NCBI GenBank assembly: GCA_034440615.1
Contig: JAOTOM010002666.1
Span: forward strand, 49,239 to 113,238
From: Ashinkailepas kermadecensis
Taxonomy: Eukaryota > Arthropoda > Thecostraca > Neolepadidae
Reading direction: 5' to 3'
Length of the DNA stretch: 64,000 nucleotides
The notes beneath the pieces are model-generated. The model was not told the origin of the DNA. It saw only the letters and a list, made by a program, of their open reading frames with translations, and made no database searches. Below are positions 57,110 through 64,000 of the stretch, in pieces (the stretch's first letter is position 1; each line of letters starts with the position of its first letter). A program made the translations under genes and the position numbers.

Positions 57110-59110
57110 TGTGCGTATGTGTGGGTGTGTGGCACACGCAGGGGGCTGCGTGTCAAACCTCACCTGTGATATACACCTACATGTGTATACATCACATATA
57201 CACCTTCTACATTGTCAAAGAATCAAGCAAGATACGATATATTTCAACATAAAAGTTAGTCCCTACTTGCTGTCACCTTGGTTTAATTGACCTGACCTGA
57301 CGTAGCCATGTTGATGTCTCTAAGGGCACACGCATTATTGTTCGCTGCTGTTTCATAGTCGCTGGTGCATGCTATCACAGCAAATGAGAATACATCTTTT
57401 TAAAATAGTACTAAACTCGTACGGTCACGCTTTAAGGTGGTTCACCTATTTTTACCTTCACACTCATACACTTGTTATGCTCGTCAATGCATCACGCATG
57501 CACGAACGAGGCGCAAGTTATTGCACACCAGGGTGAAAGAGTCGGCAAAACACGGACTATAAACAGTAAATCGACGGTTATTCATTTTTGCCTGGATATA
57601 ACTTTCAAAAAAATGTCATTGTGGCTCAGCGGCCTGGCATGGCATACACTTGACACTTTTCTGATAATGTGTAAAAGGGTAAAATACGCCACTGTAAATT
57701 TCATGAAAATAGGTTGTCGCGTTCAAGCGCTATCCTCCAAAAACTTTCTGGGGCATCACAACCTCGCCAACCCTCCTGTATTGACGAGGGTAAAGAACCT
57801 AGCGCACACTATGCAGCAGCTTTCCCCAAGCAGGTGAAGCAGTTGCAAACATGATAAACACTTGCCTCATGCTTCTTGGGGCAGTGATCGCCGTATCTCC
57901 GTGTAGAAGTTGCTTAGCTTCATGCATACAACCACACATGTCGCATCATACCAATCTATCAAAGACGTATAGATAAATGTCAAAATTGTAATGGCTGCCT
58001 AAATATATAATCAATACGCGAACTGATTCTCGTGGAGCCGAAATTAGGAATACAACATAGTAATATAACATAGGAAGCCGAAATTAAACAATCACCCAAT
58101 GACGCACTGCATAGCCCATTAACATGAATAAATAAGATAACGTACACTCATTGCTTTGATGTTGCAACTCACCGTACGATACATTCATGAAGATTAACTT
58201 GTCAGGCATATCACCACCAAAGTAATACTTGCCAAACTCCTACTGATGTGTGTGCACCGAGCGATATTATCGGTTACATTGTTCCACCAGGCAAGCAGCT
58301 TAAAGGCTCGAGCTAAGTGCAAGGACCATGGCAAGGCTATAGCTGGGTTTCAAATTTTCCAAAGCATTGTGTCGTTTATGGAGCAGGATGGACTCGTTAC
58401 GTATGAATATCTTTCGGTACACCATGTGATGTAGATTGTGCCACGCTCAGGGAAGACCGCAGCTCAAATGAGCTTACCTTTCAGGTTTTACAGAAATTCG
58501 TGGCACATTTGGAACCAAGAACACCAAAAAAGAAGAATGTACGCTCACAGCACACTGGTAATTTCTAATGCACAAGAGGCCGTAGGTAACTACCAATGCT
58601 TAGCAGATAAGTCCACATAAAGTATCTTCATGTACCAAGATATTTGACAATGAAACTCAACTTGATCAACTGTCTAAAAATGAGCACGTTTAACAGAAGC
58701 ACACAAAAACAGGCCTTTCGCATCGATGAAGATGAATGGGCATATTATCTGTGAAAACGGGCACGCACTGCAAGATATATTTTCTTTCCAATGATTCTAG
58801 TAAATGTGAAGTGAATATTTGTGAACTGATACATGATATGGAGATACACCAAAGCTGTTGGTTGCATTGCTAAGCACCGTAGAATTTCCGAAAAGTCAAA
58901 ACTTAGTAGCTTCGCAATGTCAATCCACTTCGCGCCGTTATTAAATCCATCGTGTTTCCTGGCAGAAATTCAGACAGATCACGGTTCAGGTTAACTTACC
59001 AACCTCACAGGCCCTTGTCGATGCTGTATTGCTGCATAGACATCCACGCTTCACAAACACATCATGTCAAACCGCTCGGCAACGACACCCCGCATCTCAA
59101 TACCTTTTGC
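57107..59110. other. Intergenic, no gene recognised
   Basis: The 121-codon plus ORF at 57,472-57,837 is the longest; it has no domain I know and no repeat signature. TGACCTGACCTGA at 57,287-57,301 belongs to the AGGTCA-type words. Nothing else is supported. Confidence 0.4.
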
Positions 59111-60240
59111 CGTGCATTACAGACCACATAATCCACAACCAGTAGGTAACCGGTGACGGCATAATTGGACCACTGTAGAACCGACACAAGGGCTCACACA
59201 CCTAACACACACGGTATGCCAGCGGCGTAAAACAATCCACACGCCCGCTTCCCAGTCTCCTGAAACAGAACACGACCCGCACAATGCGCGCCGGCGACCG
59301 GAAGAACACCCCCGGCAGGATGCATTCGTCACACACGGAGCACGGCCAGACGGCGCATAAACAGATAACCCGCGGCACCGCCAGCGGCGCTCCGAGTTCC
59401 GGTCCCACGGGACGGGTCGGCGGCAGACACGCCAGCAGTTCGGACCGACACCGCGGCCGCCTGGTCGGCCGCCGACTGCGGGGTGAGCCAGAGCGCCGGC
59501 TCCGAGCCGCGGCGGTCTGACAGCAGCTGCAGTGGCGGCCGGCTGCCGTCAGAGCCGAGACAGCGGCCCGGCTGCCGCTGCTCCGAGCCCGGCCGGCCGG
59601 CGCCGAATAGAGGGCGACAGTCAGCGGCGCGGGTGCGTGTCCATTCGCCGCCCGACACGCGTATCGATGTCCTGACCGAGTGGCCGCGCGTCCGACAGCC
59701 GGACACAACTGGTCCGGCCGCACCACACACAGGGGCCGCGAGTCCGACGGCACCAGCCGAACACAACCGGTCCGGCAGCACCACACACAGGGGCAGCGCG
59801 AGCGACAGCACCAGACGGACAACTGGTCCGGCCGCACCACACACAGGGGCCGCGGGTCCGACGGCACCAGCCGAACACAACCGGTCCGGCAGCACCACAC
59901 ACAGGGGCCGCGCGTCCGACGGCACCAGCCGGACACAACCGCTCCGGCCGCACCGCACACAGGCGGCGGCGACGACCGATTGGCGGCGTGGGATAAACCA
60001 CGCCGCCAGTGGGAGGCAGCCGCGAGATGGGAACGTCCACACTGCACAGTGGTGGTAGCGAGCAGCAGCGGCTGACGAGGTGCAGCTTAGCCGACCGCCA
60101 CCAGACGTCGCCCGGCCAGCGGCACCCGAGACCCACAGGCGCGCCTTCGTCGACCAGGTAGCTTACACAGAGGCCTACTGGCACTAACGGCTTCTACATA
60201 GTGCTGGTACTGACAATGCCGGTCCGGTACCATTCAGCCG
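59111..60240. other. CpG-rich region (possible CpG island)
   Basis: The most GC- and CpG-rich stretch of the window. ORFs of up to 281 codons occur on both strands but run through the 58-bp minisatellite and have no known domain. It may be a promoter-associated island of a gene whose exons I cannot see, or simply a GC-rich repeat. Confidence 0.4.
59655..59975. repeat. 58-bp CpG-rich minisatellite, ~5 copies
   Basis: Units start at 59,711, 59,769, 59,825, 59,883 and 59,941 (spacing 56-58); a more diverged part precedes them. The unit holds GGTCCGGCAGCACCACACAC and GTCCGACGGCACCAGCCG. Because 58 is not divisible by 3, frames rotate through the unit and all three stay open, which explains the long ORFs on both strands. 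Confidence 0.93.
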
Positions 60241-61790
60241 GAGACCAGGGATTTTACACGGACTGAGGAAACCGAGCAATACCCAGTTCGCACGCGATAG
60301 GACGAGACCTGCGAGCGACTATGAGACCAAGAAGACTGACAACAACCCGACGGGAGGGTATGGGCCGAACGGATTGGTGGGCATGGGAAACTGGGTGTCC
60401 GGATGGAAATAAGGGTAGACTCACAACTCACGTAAGAGCAGCCGGATGACACCAGTGGCACCTGGTCCATCTGTGGGCCGCACATTATACAGACAGCTGC
60501 CATATGCCGACAGCTTCCGAGGTCAATCGGCAAGCGAAGAGGCACCCAGCTTCGGTCGGCAGTATCGGGCATCGGTCAGGACTGATGCAACAGGCATTCA
60601 CGCTCCCCTGTATCAGTTAGGATTGCGTAATATGAGACACGACTTCTGAATCCCATCGCACATCCGTTGCGACTTTCTGACATCAGCGAGACAGCCAGAA
60701 ACTAGCCGGAAGTTCTGAACATCACCTGATTCAGATGCCTGCGGCACTGGCAAACGCCAGCCACGACATTTGGCAGCAACGGCGCGTCGTGGCGCGAGCC
60801 GCCGCATTTGGCAGCATCGGCGCCTCGTGGCGTGAGCCCCTGCACGCGCCGACATTGTCAGTATGTCTTCTTGGTACGCTCCGGCAGCAAGCCGTCCTTA
60901 GCGTAATGAAACAGACTGATCAGGCCATATTTCTTGCCTTTGCGCGAGAAATAATTACTGAGCACGTCCTCTTCTGAAACAGGCAAACAGGACGATTAGT
61001 CGCAGCGGCGGCAACGACACCCACGTCCGGCGCGATCGTGCTTATGCCGCGCTTGGGCGGATACGCACGCTAATCGGGGCGCTAAAAATCCAGTCGCACG
61101 AGCATGGGCGAGCACGTCTTTTTAAACTGCATAACACTGGTGCCACTTACACCCTTGCTTGAAGCAAATTTAAAATTAGGCTTATGGCGAACAGTTAGTT
61201 CTTTGGGTTTTCTGGCGCATCGAAGTCATTGGCCATGTAGCGCCCAGGCGAGTACTAGTTGGCTGGCTGTTGGGGTTTGGGGCGCATCGACTGCAGTCAT
61301 GCAGCGCCCATAGGCGGGTACTAGTTATCCTGGACGCAAAACGCAATGCAAAGTCTCCAACTTCCCGTCAAATCTGAGTAGCGGTCGGCACCAAAACGTA
61401 GGTTGTTCAACCAAAACATTCAGGTGTTGCACTGTTTACGCTATGTCCACGACATAATACTTGCTCGAAATTAGCACAAATTGACAAATAATATGGATTA
61501 GTTTTCGTGGAAATCATTATGAGGTACTTCATCAGAGGTGAAAAGCCTGCTACTTGGCTACTAGTGTAGGTGACAGATGTTGGGAAAACATCCGCAGTCA
61601 TGGTGAAAACCTACTGTCAGCGGTGGATTCAAGGGGGAGCAACGGGGATGCCGAAATTGTGCACTAAAACCGCATGGTCTCGAAATCTGAGAACAATGTA
61701 GGAGATAGATATGGTCGTAAACAGACCCGACGAATTCTAGAATGCTGTTGAAATCTGCTGAGTTTTTCATAATCTGATTTTTGTTTATCG
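60241..61790. other. Intergenic, no gene recognised
   Basis: Includes a direct repeat of GCGCATCGA--TCAT--GC--TGTAGCGCCCA-GCG-GTACTAGTT type at about 61,215-61,255 and 61,279-61,326 (about 65 bases apart), and GGCAGCA/GGCGC words at 60,770-60,850. No domain in any ORF. Confidence 0.4.
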
Positions 61791-62600
61791 AAGCAACGTG
61801 GCTAGGTTTGGTTCGGTTAGGTCTAGCTTGGATTTTGTTTTTATTTAACAGCTTTATATTATCATTTTGAAAATAACATTATTTTATTATTTAAAAGTAG
61901 ATTAGGATTTGTCGTGTTATTCCACTTTAAGGTAACCATGAGACAGGTCTTACACACATTTTACCTCCATATCGCAAACAATGGGGCTAGCTTTGGTCAG
62001 GTTAGGTTAGGTTAGGCTTTTCTTTTCAGGTGGAAAACATCCAAACTTTTTTGTGGAACAAAAAATATTGATTTCTTTTTCAAATCAGACTAGGCTAGGT
62101 CAGGTTAGACTATGTTACCTATTTCTTTTGCACATTGCTTTTATGCTGCATTATCAAACTCCAAGCCTCATATTTCGTGCTATTTTGCCTGCTGAAAGTA
62201 TGCATTTCGGAAAATGAGCCGCAACATCATGTTAACCACAATCATAAACGTTGCATTGGAAAAAGAAATTCCAAGACTTCAAAAAATACCCTAGAGTGCA
62301 AATCTACCGGATAGGTCAGGCTACTTTTCATGTGACAATTTTGTTAAAAAAAAGTGTAACAAATTTTGTATTGAAAACAATCTTACATGGACTGTTATGT
62401 TATGTTACATTTTTTTAAACATTACTTGCCATGCTATATTACAAACTCCCTACCCCCCTTTTGGTGTTATTTTGCCTGCCAAGTGAAAAGTATACATTTG
62501 CAAAGAAAATCAGTAGCCATATGATGTTAACCGCCTTCATAAACATTGCAATGAAGAAATAACCTTCAAGTACAAATTTACCAAATTGCCTACATCCCAG
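61791..62600. repeat. ~290-bp diverged tandem repeat with GGTTAGG tracts
   Basis: The series CTATTTTGCCTGC, GAAAAGTAT--ATTTG, TGATGTTAACC and ATAAACATTGCA recurs at about 62,180-62,260 and 62,465-62,555, and related sequence lies at 46,310-46,770. GGTTAGGTTAGGTTAGG occurs at about 61,998-62,014 and shorter forms at 61,810 and 62,100. Confidence 0.65.
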
Positions 62601-64000
62601 ATGCATGAAGTTGTTCGGTACAGTAATCTCACGCACAATATTTCTCAGCCAAACATATCTGGTCAGCCATTTGCCACACTGCGGACCCGAAGAATCCTTT
62701 ACCACCCAAAACGTTTCAGTTCTTCAATCTGAGTCTATTATTTAAAGAATTTCACACAGTGAACTTGATGGGTTTGATTCTTAGGTGAGATAATTTTCCA
62801 CAAGCAGAACTTGTTGCATTGATCAAAAGTGTCATCAGTTCCTTGACAGCAATGTAAAATATGACCTATAACACCCTGTCATTGATGTTGGTGCTATTGT
62901 CGAAGGGAATACAATTTATATTGGCAAATGTTCATGTTCAGGGAGTCATGGACTTTGAGATCAATATGATTGAATACCATGTTTGTGAGCAGCTGTGACC
63001 ACTGATTTCCATCCGAAATGCGTATGTTTCAGTTTTATAGCAAAATAATGTAAATAGGGGGTTTTCGATGAGGCAGTATATAATGCAAAATAATGTAGGA
63101 CTTTATTTACTTAAAAACTGTGAGCCTTGCCGAATCAGGCCTAGTCTAGCCCGGCTCCTTGCATTTAATTCTGTTCTAAGTATGAAGCACATACTTTGTC
63201 AATAATTCTGAATTTAAAAAACCTAACCTGACCAGCCTAACCATTTTCAGAGAAAATTCAAGTGTGTTGTCAGAAATAAAGTTAATTGTCAAACTAAAAC
63301 TAACCTAACATAACCTAGTCAAGCAAATATTTTGATTCACGGAGGGATCATTTTAGTAACATATCCTGTGAATACCTTAAACCGCAATAATACCTTTCAA
63401 TTCTCCACCCGAGACAACCAGCATTATCATTTAGGTTATGTTAGGTTCATTTAGGCCGTGTTGTAACTCAAGTCCAAATCACTAACTTCGCAGCAAAATT
63501 CCTCTACCACATCCTGAACTACAAAAGAGTTCTCGGAAAATCATTTACGACGGCTCTCCCTTGGGTACAGATTCTTTGAAACGATTGGACCTTGGATTGG
63601 ACACCACCCCCAAATTGAATCCACCAAAAGTGACGTCACTAGGGGCCTACGTTTTCACGACTTAAATCATGTTTTTGGCTCTAGGGAGTTCATTTTGGGG
63701 GAGATTTGAAAACAAAAATTTATTTGGAATCAGAAAAGAAGTCGAAATCGACCATGGCCATACAATTTTTGCCCACCCATTTTTGTTTTCTGTATTTCAA
63801 AATTTTTAGCTTTCAATTTTCCTTATTTTTTATTTTTATAGTGGGTAGAGCGGACCGAAAACGTTGTTCGAAGTCAACTTGTCCTCATAAAAATGCTTGG
63901 CAGATCTTCTATTTTAGCTCTAATGGGCGAATATGCAAAACTGAAAAATTATTTTAAAAAACTGAAAAAATAAAAACACCCTCCGGTACGTTTTGTTTCG
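62601..64000. other. AT-rich intergenic DNA to the window end
   Basis: AACCTAACC-type tracts near 63,220-63,320 and GGTTATGTTAGG near 63,433. The 83-codon ORF at 63,706-63,957 is Phe/Lys-rich from AT-rich sequence and has no known domain. No gene supported. Confidence 0.4.

Noticed and set aside
59202..60047. 281-codon minus ORF, the longest in the window, Cys/Arg-rich
   Set aside because: Passes through the 58-bp minisatellite with rotating frame; plus-strand ORFs of 191 and 131 codons cover the same DNA; no family resemblance.

Overview
The window looks like transposon-dense, gene-poor nuclear DNA from an arthropod, most plausibly a tick or other chelicerate, or a crustacean. The grounds are: scattered AACCTAACC/GGTTAGG tracts built on the arthropod telomere word; an I-type LINE with CCHC gag and RNase H; a GIY-YIG Penelope-like element; tRNA-derived SINEs; long microsatellites and minisatellites; and no compact coding. 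The species assignment is inference. I found no intact host protein-coding gene and no functional tRNA, rRNA or CRISPR array. Almost all long ORFs are either retroelement fragments or artefacts of tandem repeats whose unit lacks stop codons.

Layout. 0-2 kb is degenerate repeat with TGACCT/AGGTCA half-sites. A small broken exon of a repetitive arthropod ORF family lies at 2.0-2.3 kb (minus). A tRNA-SINE (3.6 kb) precedes a degenerate ~30-bp GGGGCCTCC array (3.8-4.7 kb). A small TIR element lies at 6.1-7.0 kb, an (AG)n block at 7.6-7.9 kb, a dead LINE reverse transcriptase at 9.3-10.2 kb, a 48-bp minisatellite with CACGTG boxes at 12.7-13.2 kb, and a decayed 3' end of the I-type LINE at 13.4-14.6 kb. 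SINEs at 16.2 and 19.3 kb and a 37-bp minisatellite at 19.5-19.8 kb follow.

The centre (21.0-40.4 kb) is a nested set of transposons. A LINE reverse transcriptase/RNase H ORF on the minus strand is cut in two: its N-terminal half lies at 39.95-40.44 kb and its C-terminal half at 21.03-21.43 kb. Between them lies an 18.5-kb insertion with matching inverted ends and an AGGCCT duplication; removing it restores the reading frame. Inside it is a hAT-type unit (21,687-39,014) with a perfect 8-bp target duplication. That unit now holds a ~30-bp-unit array, an I-type LINE (minus, about 24.8-32.2 kb), a 2.4-kb hAT-like element sitting in that LINE's ORF2, a short Penelope-like element with near-identical inverted ends, and a 4.5-kb TIR element with PIF/Harbinger-like ends.

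The right part holds a TIR element with GGGGTGT ends (43.0-44.4 kb), an (AT)n tract (45.8 kb), AT-rich repeats, and a 5.7-kb hAT-like element (50.07-55.75 kb) that is almost entirely three kinds of tandem array, including about 43 copies of a 21-bp unit. Its middle is paralogous to 21.8-24.6 kb. After this come a tRNA-SINE (56.8 kb), a CpG-rich 58-bp minisatellite region (59.1-60.2 kb), and ~290-bp repeats carrying GGTTAGG (61.8-62.6 kb). The parts do not form a pathway; their value is as a record of successive insertions and of tandem arrays growing inside DNA transposons.
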